In this document: in pieces, positions 23,552 to 34,582 of the stretch
Numbering within the stretch: the stretch's first letter is position 1
Layout: each line of letters starts with the position of its first letter
DNA from: Escarpia spicata
Taxonomy: Eukaryota > Annelida > Polychaeta > Sabellida > Siboglinidae
DNA: 64,000 nucleotides
Assembly (NCBI GenBank): GCA_963995525.1
Contig: OZ023206.1
Coordinates: 24,285,324 to 24,349,323 of the forward strand
Reading direction: 5' to 3'
Translations under genes and position numbers: made by a program
Notes under the pieces: generated by a model
What the model was told of the DNA's origin: nothing
Seen by the model: the letters and a program-made list of their open reading frames with translations, nothing else
Database searches by the model: none

Positions 23552-26500
23552 ATGTCACCATTATTCCTATTTGGTGTTTTCTGCTTGTCTTGCTCTGTTG
23601 TTGTAAGGGACATCGATTTTGTGTTATGCAAACCATTGAGATCTAATCATTTTAATGTGCTTTTTCCTAATCACACTAAAATTCATCATTCTATTTCAAT
23701 TTTGCATAGTCTGCCATGTCTTCATGTTTGTTATAATAGAAAGTTACTGCCAATCCCCCGCTCTACGCCTACATTGAAATTAGCAATAATTGTATTACTA
23801 GCATGATATGTAAGTCTCAATCCTGGGCCATCTGTTAGACGAAACATTCGGGTGGCCACTACAAACGTTCGATCTGTACGAGATAAGACAGCCTCACTTT
23901 GTGATTTATTAATTTCAAAGAAAATAAACATTCTAGCTGTAACTGAGACCTGGCTTAGACCACATGATACACATGCATGCATTGCTGACGTTTCCCCTTC
24001 TGGTTACACCTTTCACCATCGACCACGTTTAGTCGGCCGTGGAGGTGGTGTTGGCTTTTTTATATCACAGCAGTTCAAAGTTAAATTACATTCTAACCCT
24101 GAATACTCAAGTTTTGAGTCCATCTGTGCTGAAATTTCAGATTCTTCTTTCTCCGCACACTTTGTTTGTATCTATCGCCCTCCAGGACATCCGGCCAATT
24201 TCTTTGAAGACTTTCAGGATATGTTGGAAAATCTGGCAGTCATTCACTCAGAATTTTACATTCTTGGTGATTTTAATCTACATTTGGATATACCTTCTTC
24301 AACTACAACTACGTTTGATGATATTCTGGCATCATTTGATTTGAAACAACATGTTACCTTTTCGACACATATACATGGCCATTGGCTTGACCTCTTGATA
24401 ACCCGTTCAACTTGTAATAATATTCAAGCACCTACTGTCTCAGATGGGTTATCAGACCACCATACTGTCATTGCCAATATTAATGGTTCTATAGCCCCTT
24501 TACAATCGAAACACAATGTGTCTTACAGAGCCATTCATAGGATTGACATTACATCTTTAATGGCTGATATCCTTATATCTGACCTTATCACAGATCAAAA
24601 AAAACATCTATCTGACTTATATAAACAGTACTGTCAAGTACTCAATGCACTACTTGACAAACATGCACCTATAAAATCCAAATGGGTGTCAGAAAGGCCA
24701 CCGGCTCCATGGATGACTTCCGAAATTATACTATCTAAAAGGCGTCGTCGTTATTTAGAGCGTGTATGGCGCAAATCACGCTCGTCATTAGATAGATCGC
24801 GTTATTCTAAGCAATGTCACCTCTGTAACAGACAAATGGCTAAAGCTAAATCAGATTATTTTACAGATATGGTCATAAATAAGTCTGATAATCCGCGTCA
24901 GTTATGGAACTGCATCAATAACGTTCTACACAGACGGCCTACTCCATCGTTACCTGATCATGTGTCAATTAAGTCTCTATGTGATTCGTTCTCTAGTCAC
25001 TTCAAGAATAAAATCAGTATCATTCGTTCTGCTTTCACACTTCATAATATAAGTAATGTCAGTGTGGACTTTCCACAAGTAAATTCTCAACTTGTATCAT
25101 TTGAACCTGCAACAGTTGATGAAGTTAGGAAAATAATTATGTCCTCCCCAAATAAATCTTGTGCACTTGATCCATTTCCAACAATACTGCTAAAAGCATG
25201 TCTCGATACACGAATTGGACCTATAACAAATATTATAAATGCATCACTTTGCTCTGGCTGTTTTCCTGATGATTTTAAATACGCCCATGTCACACCACTT
25301 CTTAAGAAGTCATCTCTGCCTAAGCAAGACCTAAACAGTTATAGACCTATTTCTAATCGCAGCTTCATTTCCAAAATACTAGAAAAGGTTGTAGCAAGTC
25401 GTCTAAGGTCTCACATTAGCACAAATGTCTTAACTAATGTGTCACAATCAGCATATAAGCAGTTTCATTCAACAGAGACTGCCCTTTTAAAGGTTCATAA
25501 TGACATTAACTTGAACATTAATAATGGTAAAGTGACTGCACTTACCTTACTAGATCTCTCTGCCGCGTTTGACACGATTGATCACAGCTTTCTCATTGAA
25601 CGCTTATTAAAGTGGTACGGCATATCTGGCACAGCTCTAAGCTGGTTTTCTTCGTATCTAACTGATAGACACCAAACTATAAAGATTGGGAACTGCTTTT
25701 CAGCTGCACTGCCGGCTTTATTTGGTGTTCCCCAGGGTTCTGTTCTTGGGCCTTTGCTTTTTACTCTTTACACCACGCCACTAAGCTCTGTTATACAAAT
25801 ACATAACTTAGATCAGCATCTTTATGCTGATGATACTCAGATCTACATTTCGTTGGCTACCCCGGAAAATCGCTCCCTTAACCAACTTAGTGATTGCCTT
25901 CAAGATATCTTTCATTGGATGACTGACAGCAAGTTGAAATTAAATGCAAATAAAACTGAATTGATCATTATTGGTACTCGAATGCAGCGTTGTAAACTGA
26001 ATGGTTTTATCCCTACGCGTATTTTGAATCAGTACATCACGCCAGCAACCTCGGTGCGGAATCTAGGAGTAATCTTTGATAGTAACTTCAATTTCCGACA
26101 ACATATATCTCAAACATGTCGCTGCTGTTTTTATAATATTCGTGATCTTCACCGTATTCGCCGGTATATGTCATTTTCTGTTGCTAAGACTATTGCAACA
26201 GCGCTTGTTAGCAGTAGACTTGACTATTGCAATTCCCTCCTTTATAATATCGCTAGCAAGGCTATCACAAAACTTCAGCGTGTCCAAAATTGTCTAGCAA
26301 GAGTAGTTACAAGATCTCCTCGTTTTTCTCGCTCTGTGCCACTTTTGAAGTCTTTACATTGGCTTCCTGTACGATATCGTATAATATTTAAGATCTGTAC
26401 CATTACATATCAGGCACTGTCCAATAAGCAACCATCTTATTTGCATTTATTGCTTACTCCTGTAAGAAAATCTATCCAGCTTCGATCATCTAGTTCTGAC

Positions 26501-26668
26501 CTACTTTTTGTTCCTAAAGTCAAAACTAACATTGGAACGAGGGCTTTTTCTGTTGCTGCACCAACTCTTTGGAATATGCTTCCTCTTAGTGTTAGATCAG
26601 TTGAAAATATTACAAAATTCCGTCGTCATTTAAAAACGTATCTTTACAACCTTGCTTATCCACCGTAG
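23552..26668 (+). pseudogene. CR1/L2-type LINE polyprotein (endonuclease plus reverse transcriptase), one in-frame stop
   Basis: A single frame runs from an ATG at 23552 to TAG at 26666-26668, interrupted only by TGA at 23804-23806. The second part alone encodes over 930 residues, close to full length for the clade. Apurinic-type endonuclease motifs are all visible: TTNVRS, VTETWL, GGGVGFF, IYRPPGH, LGDFNLHLD and SDHHTV. The reverse transcriptase has YRPISNRSFISKILEK, QSAYKQFHSTETALL, LLDLSAAFDTIDH, GVPQGSVLGPL and the catalytic YADD, followed by the usual LHWLPVRYRI region. The 85-codon leader ends in a hydrophobic stretch leading into a 2A-like NPGP motif. No frameshift is seen, so this is a recent insertion or a barely decayed copy. 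Confidence 0.9.
23780..23830 (+). other. 2A-like (NPGP) ribosome-skipping motif, damaged
   Basis: The frame reads AIIVLLA, stop, YVSLNPGP. In CR1/L2-type elements of marine invertebrates this position often holds a 2A-like peptide of the form GDVxxNPGP, which separates the leader from the endonuclease by ribosome skipping. Here the Gly codon position is TGA and the Asp position is TAT (Tyr), while NPGP is intact. Two single-base changes (GGA to TGA and GAT to TAT) would explain it. Confidence 0.7.
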
Positions 26669-26817
26669 CTCCCTAGCGCCTTGACCCATCTGTTGACAAC
26701 TGGAAAACTACTTATGGACTTTGAAATTGACCAACCCTTTTGTTTTGATGCGCCTCTGAGCTTGGTTTCCAAGGATTTAGGCGCAATAGAAGTTATCTTA
26801 TTATTATTATTATTATT
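26669..26817 (+). mobile_element. 3' UTR and (TTA)n tail of the CR1/L2-type LINE
   Basis: After the stop codon about 125 bp of 3' UTR ends in TTAGGCGCAATAGAAGTTATC followed by (TTA)n to about 26817. A simple-repeat tail rather than poly(A) is usual for CR1/L2 elements. The GCGC(T/A)ATA...AAG.TTA segment resembles the 3' end of the SINE at 55205-55540. I could not recognise a target-site duplication. The 5' UTR probably extends upstream of 23552 (possibly to about 23217), but its start is not visible. Confidence 0.75.
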
Positions 26818-28346
26818 AAGCCAGGCATACACGTCACGACGCCATTGTGTTGTAGTGTCTAAGACGCGTCCGTGACGATTTGTTGTTATGTGTATGTCCC
26901 CTTGTAGCCCGAGCTTGTCTTGAGGACAGTCTTTATCCAGCTTTTATCGCGTTGTAGAATATCAAATATGTTTGATATTAAAAACAAATCGTTCTAGACA
27001 AATAATTGCCGGTGAGTCGCGTCGTGACGTGTATGCAGTACGATCTAAGTCTACGACATGTCGGCGACATGTATGTTAACATTTCGAAATGCATGAGGCA
27101 CTTCGCGGTCAATCAGGAGTTCTCTAGAAGTCATGGGACTCTCAAAAAATCAATGAAGGAATGTCGCAGGTGGCAAACTTTATTTGGAATATAGAATTAG
27201 AGGAGAAATTGATAGACCTCTGATAGGTTTTTTTTGTTGACGTGACGTCCAAAGAATACACTAATACAGACCAAAAGGCAAGTTCCTTGAAAAAAGTGGC
27301 GACAAAGCTCGTCCATTTCCGATTCCTGTTGCGATTGAGATGACATGGAGATCTACAGAGAATAATAAAAAATACATTTAGTTAACCCTTTAGACGTCAG
27401 AGTGTTTCTGTGTAAAGCTCCCGGTTCCTTAGAGAATTAGGTAACATTCTGAAAAAAATTGGGAGTGTCCGTTTTTGTGGCGTAGCTCTTTTATTATTGA
27501 ATTTCCATTGTCGCAAGTTGTAACCATTTTAAAGGACGTAGAATGCTCTTCACGTTGGGTGTAAATATGCTTTTGTATGAATAACAATAGTTGTCCATAT
27601 CTCGGTAGGCGTGCCAGTATTTTTGTATTTCGGTATTTCACTACAACATGTCATATTATGAGCCATAACTTTGTTATGCTTCATTTATTACTGCTAAAAG
27701 TTAAGTTTATTTGAAAGATAATTTAATTACTTACATTCCGGTAGAAAAACTGTTATTATATCTAAAATATATGTTGCACATGCTGGAATACAATGGAATC
27801 ATGCCTGACAAATTTGCTGAAAAGCTGAAATTAAATATTGGTTACATCACTATTATGGAGTCTGCCTTCAATGGACACCATGTTGCATGTATTGCAGTGC
27901 TGTAATTTATATGTTAGTAAAATGTAATTTAAACAATATATTGGTACAACATATATTATTGTGTCATAAGTATTTTGCCCAAACAAGATGTGGTAAAACA
28001 AAACCCTGCCGGACCATAATTCTACACCGAACATAATGATTGACGGCTGTGATACCTGCATTGTTAAATTCTGATGGCTAGAATTAGGTATACTTCATTA
28101 CTGTGGGATGGGAGTGCCTTGTCACAGGCACATGTAGCTCTGAAGTGTCAACACTACCACCCGAGCAGCCTCGGTCAAAACAACAAGTGAACAACAGGAC
28201 AGTTCCGCAAGTTACAACACTTACAAATCCCGAAATAATACAACTACAACATCGTCACACAATGTCCTGATCAAAATATAAATAGCGTACTGACTTTGTG
28301 CAACAATGAGGTACACAGCGTGCGGGACTCGTTTCGTAGCGTGTTT

Positions 28347-28382
<36 letters not shown>

Positions 28383-29484
28383 TGTTTAAAAAATGGGCGT
28401 GACCGACCAGCTTCCCTGACAATAACAACAACGATCGTCGAGCCGAAGTATCGAACAAAGTCGCATATAATTACATGAACATTGATGTCTGAATCACTTT
28501 CTTCGATATCACACGACTTCTGCACACAAAGGATTAGGACCAGCAGACGCCATTTTGTTCTCTCACAAACTGAAGCAGAAGTCGAATAGCAACATACACC
28601 AGAAATACCCACAATTCATTGCCAATATATTAATGAAACATTTTGAATGTGTTTCAAAAGTATCCTCCAGAGTGCGCCTCTGGAATAGATGAAACTATGA
28701 CGCTAATCTTTTCGGGCAGGTTTGGCCGACATGAGGAGTCGGAACTCGGACGGGTTTGGCCATCCTCGCAAGCCACGGCTGTTTGCCATGCAAAACTAGC
28801 CCTGGCTGATCACCTACGCGAAGTGCGGAAGTTAGCCGAGTCAAACTAGTAATTGACTTCGCCAGTCTCGACTGCATCACCCGTAAGAACAGCGCAAATA
28901 CCCGCCCCAATTTGAAGACGGATAGACGACTTCTGGGAATCCCAATATATAATGACCCGTTCGCCCATTAGCACGAGCAGCTTAGCGGTATTGTGTATTC
29001 GAATAATTGCTCTACTCCTTAAATATTGTATGTAACATGAGCCACCGTTGGTTGAAATTAGTTTTATTATGACCACCTGACCTGAGTAGATCTACTGATC
29101 TAGTGAGCGTTTTGACAGGCTGAGCTTAAATTCAGAGTTTCGCAAAGCGATCAGCCAGGGGTACTGATGGCTGGGACTGACGTAATCTGCAGCAGCGACC
29201 CCTGGCGAGCGAGGATGGGTTCGGCCGAATTGAGGTCTAATGGGATAAAAAGCATTTTCGTATAGGGATTCAGCTGAGCAGTGGCGGCTGTTCCAGCCGC
29301 TCCCATCGGGCCGTCAGTCGCATAGTAAATCGCGTTGTGATGTGCATGACACCCACTAGGGATCACAACACTAGTGTTGTAGCTGTAGTTCTTGTGTAGT
29401 GCTTGTCACATTTACATGATCCAAGAATGTTAACTATAAAAGATATGTTTGTTTAGTTATCTATTTGCGGCACATATATTTTGA
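26818..29484. other. Intergenic, no supported gene
   Basis: Only short, unconvincing frames occur. A pure (TA)n tract lies at about 28347-28381. Nothing else is recognisable. Confidence 0.5.
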
Positions 29485-30045
29485 CTTTGGAATGTTTATC
29501 ACTAGCTGTTGAAACCCGACTTCGGGCGTCTACTAGGCTAAGCTAAAGTAAATATAACAAGGCTGATGAGCTAACAATGTTTGTTTACATCCCGGTCGGT
29601 CGAAAAAGAGAAGCCTGGAAATGTACACTTTGATATGACAATTAATGTTCATACTGCTGATTTCGTCACTTGGTTTTCAGATTTCTGCCGCCCGTTTATT
29701 TGTGTCATATCATTTACGTTCTGACTAACAGTTAAGAAGATACCCTTTACATTTGCAAAAGGCCACACATTCTCTCGGCGACCCAAAACAACAATTGCGT
29801 ATTTGTGGAATCGGTAGGCAGAATTTCAAAAGATAATCACTGCAAGCGGGCAGCAAAATCATCGGTGCACGTGTGCGGGGTAGGCGTTTTATATAAATGT
29901 TATCGGACACTTTCGGGTGTATTTTGATGCTGGTATGGGCTATCAACTTTGTTTGTTTGACATTCTCCCAATTGTACATACGCATACGTCATTTACTGTA
30001 GCTACTGCCGACGGTGACAAGCGCAGCTGTGCAAGCTGGATGACA
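29485..30045. repeat. Diverged dispersed repeat, copy 1
   Basis: Aligns in the same orientation with about 52945-53580. Shared landmarks are CTACTAGGCTAAG, GTTTGTTTACA, GGAAATGTACA, AGTTAAGAAGA, CTACACATTCT-like bases with GGCGACC.AAACAACAATT, GTATGGG, GTTTGACATTCT and GACTGCCGAC. By eye it is well diverged with indels. No coding frame is shared, so it is probably an old non-autonomous element. Confidence 0.7.
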
Positions 30046-30517
30046 ACTTAAACTAAACTGGCATTACTTCTTGTAGAATTGTTTCGATTGTATACCAATA
30101 TAATTTTACACTGGCGTCAGAACGAAATTAATATAGGTGGACTGAGCTGGAGCTTCAGAACAACTCCGGTGTCGCGTTGTTTCGGAGCATGACATCGCAA
30201 GACGGGGGAGGGGGGGTGCTGTTGGAGATTTATTTTGGCGGAGCTTCAGCACTTCAGCAGCGATCCGCTGGCTGTCGCGCTGTCTCCAGTCAAGTCATCA
30301 GGACCTCATTCCCTCCCCCCGGTTCCGACGCAAATGTCTTACTAATTAATCAACCAAGATATCTTGTTAGACCATTGCAAGAAAATTGGATGCAGATGTA
30401 GCAGGTACTATAATTAAACACTATAGTTGTCATAGAGCTGCCACACTGTGGCAGGTATTTAATAAAAGGGTATACTTGACACATTAGCCATCAAGGGATT
30501 GAGGTGTCAACCTAAGC
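30046..30517. other. No supported feature
   Basis: Contains a short G-rich run near 30205 and a C-rich run near 30313, but no gene. Confidence 0.45.
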
Positions 30518-30935
30518 AGAGTCCTGGCACTGGCTGGTAAAGCCACATGGTGTTACATAGACTCTGCTATTAAAACAGCATTAAACGTTTTTACAAGTAT
30601 GTTACATTATTTACCTTTATGTTATTGTAAACTAAAAGTGCATAGTCTACTAATATGTTATTTTGAAATATATGTTGCGTTTAATTGTTACTTGTTATAT
30701 AGCCATTGACAATAACTAATTGTCACCTATGAGATATGTCAATAACACTATATCTACAAGTGTTTTACTTAATATGTTCTGTGTTTGATACAAGGCATTG
30801 ATACAGTTGTAGCAGTTGTTTCTTGTATCTATTGTATTGTACATGTACTGGGCAGAGTCCTGGCACTGGCTGGTTAAGCCACACGTTGTTACATAGACTC
30901 TGATATTAAAACAGCATTACACCTTTTTACAGTTG
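30518..30935. repeat. Pair of 84-bp direct repeats
   Basis: The block starting CAGAGTCCTGGCACTGGCTGG and running through TTACATAGACTCTG and TATTAAAACAGCATTA occurs at about 30518-30600 and again at about 30852-30935, with a few mismatches. The start (CAGAGTC) and middle (GACTCTG) are also inverted relative to each other, so each unit can fold. Confidence 0.85.
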
Positions 30936-31439
30936 TAGTGATTCTCTCGAACTACCGACCTGAGCGAACCGCGAGGCAAATGTCGTGTTTGGCATTCCAT
31001 GCCACGCGTACAAAAAGGAAGGGCATGAACATAAATATGGATAGCCAATGCAAAGAAATTGATACAAAAACGATCATGTTCAATAGACGGAGCTCGATTG
31101 GTTTTCTTTAAAAAAAAAGGTTCCCATAGTCATGGTTGATGTTGGTTGTTTTTTTCCTAGGAAACACTACTAGACAATTTGTAAAGAAAAATATGGATTT
31201 TTATATAAAATGTCCGGGTATGGTCAAAACCGCCAATTTCTACTGGACTACGTGGGTCAAATTAGGGTTATATACCATTGTTACCGTAGTATGTAATGCA
31301 ATTGATGCAAAGAAAGTGTTATAAGTAATATAAAATTGATATCATATGGGGTGTTTAGTTTATTATTTATTGGTACCTTGTCGTGAAACATTAACCCCAT
31401 GTTGAGAAATGTGTGACGTATGGTTATTTGTAATTCAAT

Positions 31440-31790
31440 TCTTCGATTTTCGAGAGTGAATTTGAGTTGAGGAAGAACTTTGCGAGAACCATTGGTGAAG
31501 TGCGGATATAGCAGGTGTTCCTACGGTTAGTCTTCAACCATTCGTCTTTGGCTTCTGTTTCGTCATAGTTAATGTTCTACTCATATGGTTTCGATGTTAA
31601 TCTATGCCTTGTCTAACAGGAATCACGTCATCGATATAATGTTTTAGTGGCATAATCTGTATTGGTTAGTGGTTAAGGCAGACCACACCCATAGAGCGGT
31701 ACGCTATTTGTTAGAGACAGACCGTCGTGTTTCTTCTTCTTCTTCGTCTTGTCGTTGTTGTTCTTCTTCTTGTACGTGGGCATGTATATG
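31440..31790. repeat. Older duplication, right copy, distal part
   Basis: Counterpart of 9975-10530 (shared AGTGCGGATATAGCAGGT, TTTGGCTTCTG, GGTACGCTATTTGTTAG and CTTCTTCTTCTTCG). The match continues at 31853 into the 3' flank of the secreted-protein gene with little interruption, unlike the left copy, which contains about 2 kb of extra sequence. Confidence 0.7.
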
Positions 31791-32226
31791 TGTGCATATA
31801 AGTAAGCATGTGCTTGACTATATGTTCATGCATGCATGTGCAACTTTTATATCTATTTTATTTCACCAAACATCGCCTTTAGTGAATTTCAACGTTTCAT
31901 TTTTCGGTGATTGAGATATACTTTCGTTAATGCGACCCGCCAGTTTATTTTCTGAGCAGTTTGTGTTTCCACCATTATCGGTTTTATGAATTGAATAATA
32001 GTGTGACGTGTATCCTCGATTAGACTATTTATGTAATTATGAAAAAACAAGAAATAATGCGAACATAAAAACAAATCTGGTTTGGTAATCAGAAATTTGT
32101 ATACTGCATAATTGTATGTGTAAACGTGTTAAGCATTGCAAATGTAATTTTTACTGTAGCGTTATTACAAACGTTTATTATACGGTGAATAATGAAATGA
32201 CCAACTAGTAACGAGAAGATAGTACC

Positions 32227-32232
32227 TTTATT
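32227..32232 (-). promoter_or_regulatory. Poly(A) signal AATAAA of the secreted-protein gene
   Basis: AATAAA on the minus strand about 135 bases after the stop codon. The same CCTTTATTCACATTT block is kept in the truncated paralogue (12927-12941), so the signal is conserved between duplicates. Confidence 0.6.
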
Positions 32233-32364
32233 CACATTTACATAAATATGATGTTGGACTTCAACTGATTGCTAACAATCTCAATATTTAGTACTGTGTT
32301 GCGAGACTACCATCTCCCTTCTTAACATCTGAAGGTTTATATGCCAATGCACATGGACAGGGGC

Positions 32365-34247
32365 CTATAAACCAAGGACATCACGTACACTTTCTTTCAG
32401 GAAGTAGACACACACAGAGCAGAGACCTCGGCCTGTGCGGGAGGAGGACCCAGTGTAGGTATGGACAACCCGGTTAAGAGCCAAGTACATAGTGTTGAAG
32501 TAGAACAGACCGCTGTTTTCTTTGTAGTAGTTGTAGCCTTCGTAGTTGGTGGCGAACATCTGATTCTTCGATATTCGAATCAACATGGCTGTCTTGACTG
32601 TGTTCGTTGAGTGTTCAAGTTTACCGGAACCGCCGACGTCACTGCGATACACCTGAAACGAGCTGCCGTGGCTGTGAATTTCAGCGTCGTATTTTGTCGT
32701 CCAATAATCACCACCTGCAAAAAAGAACACAGAACGTATTGACTGCTGCATTGATGGCTGACTGTTAACTGTTAATTGTACTACCAAAAATGCATGTCCC
32801 CGACTGGATGCCTTGGTAGAAGACAATCGTGATTGCAATGTTTGCTAAATGTTAGAGAACACAGGACAACGTTACATGAACACCATAACGCGCTCGCAGA
32901 TACTCTTCGTATGTTCAAAATAACGAACGTCTGATAGAATGTGAAGTTTAAACTCGTCGATAGGCCCTAGTCGTAATAATGTAGAATTGTGATATAATAT
33001 TGTCATCATGGTAGACATAAGCGTATTGAGTCAGCGTATTCTTCGTGATGTCAGGTCCATGAGCAGGGGCTGTTTTCCCGAAGTATTTGACACGAGCACA
33101 TGGTTCCTCCTATTGTTAAATTCAAAAGAAGGAAAACTACTGACGGCATCCTCAGCACTGCCCTCACGAATAGGATGAAACTTGTACAAATAGGAACCAA
33201 CAAGCGGGGTGAAAATGCAATATGATAAGAAGGTGAACGTGAACATTCGAACATATTGAGACAATTGGAATGATTGACGGTAACCTAAAAAGAGTTTCAC
33301 AGACAGTCAATATGCTTGATGGGCAAAAGGAAAGATAAGAAGATACAACAACTAATGACTATGATGTTGACGATGGTGATGATAAGGAAGCCGACTATGA
33401 TGACGATGACGATGGTGGTATAAATGAAACTGACTATGATGACGATGATGATGGTGGCGAAAATGAAACTGATTATGATGACTATTATGATGGTGGTGAT
33501 AATGAAACTGATTTTGATGACGATGATAGTGGTGATGATGACAATGATGATTATGATGATAATGTAATGAAAATCATGGATCAATATAGGGTAACTTGTC
33601 ATACCATAGCCGTTATTGGTCTTGGAGTCTCCGATGTTGAATGACCATTTGTATGAATTTTCGAAAGCCATGTGGAAGGTCACAGATTTTGCCCACGACG
33701 GTGGTGTTATTGTTAACACCCCCTGAAGTCTACATCGCCCGCCGTTAGAAGTTGGTTTCCTTGACCATGACACAGAGGGTGTGTTTCCCGGAAGGAGAGA
33801 CGTCTTGCCCGTTGTCAGATCGACGCAGTACGCATTCGATGGAAGTCCGGCAGCTGGTTGGACGAAGACGAACGCATATGCAGATACAAATTATTACACA
33901 ACGCCAACTATAGCATTTACGCTCTGCGATTGTAGGTAACATGCAAGCATACATGCACACATGCACGCGCGCACACGCGCACACACGCACACACGCACAC
34001 ACGCACACACGCACACACGCACACACGCACACACGCACACACGCACACACGCACACACGCACACACGCACACACGCACACACGCACACACGCACACACGC
34101 ACATATATAAATACATGGTGCTTACATACATAAACCCTTCTAGTTTCACTACGTTCAACGTGACTATCAGTACTACGGCTTGATGATCATACCTTGTGAA
34201 GCGCCCACTAGCGCACTCAACACGAAGAAGGTCAAAGCATGAACCAT
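32365..34247 (-). CDS. Three-exon secreted protein of unknown family, 217 residues
   Basis: Exon 1 is 34247-34193, exon 2 is 33853-33605 and exon 3 is 32714-32365. Donors are GTATGA at both introns and acceptors end in CCAG and GCAG. All junctions are phase 1 and join without a stop. Exon 1 encodes a signal peptide ([17 protein letters not shown]), so the product should be secreted. The mature part has four cysteines (about residues 28, 59, 200 and 203), no membrane segment, and many aromatic and Ser/Gly residues. Recognisable stretches are [37 protein letters not shown] and [10 protein letters not shown]. The alternating pattern suggests a beta-rich fold, but I do not recognise the family. 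A TATA box and a poly(A) signal frame the gene. Intron 1 carries an (ACACACGC)n array and intron 2 a GAT-rich array. A truncated paralogue lies at 12987-13313. An intact frame across three exons argues for a functional gene. Confidence 0.8.
33355..33560. repeat. GATGATGA-rich imperfect tandem repeat in intron 2
   Basis: Units of about 50-60 bp of the form AATGAAACTGA(C/T)TATGATGACGATGATGATGGTGG repeat four or so times, over a GAT trinucleotide background. The Ile-rich open frame on the minus strand here is intronic and spurious. Confidence 0.85.
33957..34104. repeat. (ACACACGC)n array in intron 1
   Basis: About 17 nearly perfect 8-bp units. This alternating purine-pyrimidine sequence can adopt Z-DNA. 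The open frame through it (Cys-Val-Arg repeats) is not coding. Its complement unit also occurs at 12388-12484. Confidence 0.95.
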
Positions 34248-34326
34248 CGTGGTTGTTTCCTCGCCGAAGTCGCACGTTAATTGAAGAGATGTTCTCTTCG
34301 ATGTGAAGACATCTAGTCATGTCATG

Positions 34327-34335
34327 CCTTATATA
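34327..34335 (-). promoter_or_regulatory. TATA box of the secreted-protein gene
   Basis: TATATAAGG on the minus strand, 80 bases upstream of the start codon at 34247. A start of transcription about 30 bases downstream would give a 5' UTR of about 50 bases. A TATA-driven, compact, signal-peptide gene is typical of strongly or inducibly expressed secreted products (inference). Confidence 0.65.
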
Positions 34336-34526
34336 GGGGCTCGGTGCGACAATGACAGTGAAACGCTTGCGTCATGAGATCTGTGGCGTTATCTCTTTTT
34401 GTGAATTGCCCAGGGCCTCGGCGTCAAACGTGTTTTCTAGAACGAATTACTTCACACTTTGTCTTTGTACCGACGCCGCCATGTTTTTAGGGACTTGTTT
34501 GTGATGACTATATTTACATTTTAGAC

Positions 34527-34582
34527 GCAAACCGAGAAATCAAGTACAGTTACTTATAACTGTACTGGTTTTCTCGGTTTGC
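34527..34582. repeat. Near-perfect hairpin, 26-bp arms
   Basis: GCAAACCGAGAAATCAAGTA... on the left pairs with ...TACTGGTTTTCTCGGTTTGC on the right, with two mismatches over 26 bp and a 4-base loop (CTTA). It lies about 190 bp upstream of the TATA box. It could be a regulatory cruciform, a microRNA-like hairpin, or the fused ends of a deleted transposon. Confidence 0.85.

Noticed and set aside
29151..29366. Possible exon on the minus strand (71 codons, GC-richer)
   Set aside because: No splice sites of quality, no recognisable domain and no duplicate to test conservation.
33297..33773. 158-codon frame with Ile-rich tail
   Set aside because: Its first part is genuine exon 2, but the Ile-rich part is intron 2 read past the GTATGA donor.
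33745..34320. 191-codon minus-strand frame over the first intron of the secreted-protein gene
   Set aside because: It reads through the intron and the (ACACACGC)n array in a different frame from exons 1 and 2; splice sites and frame of the paralogue show the three-exon model is right.
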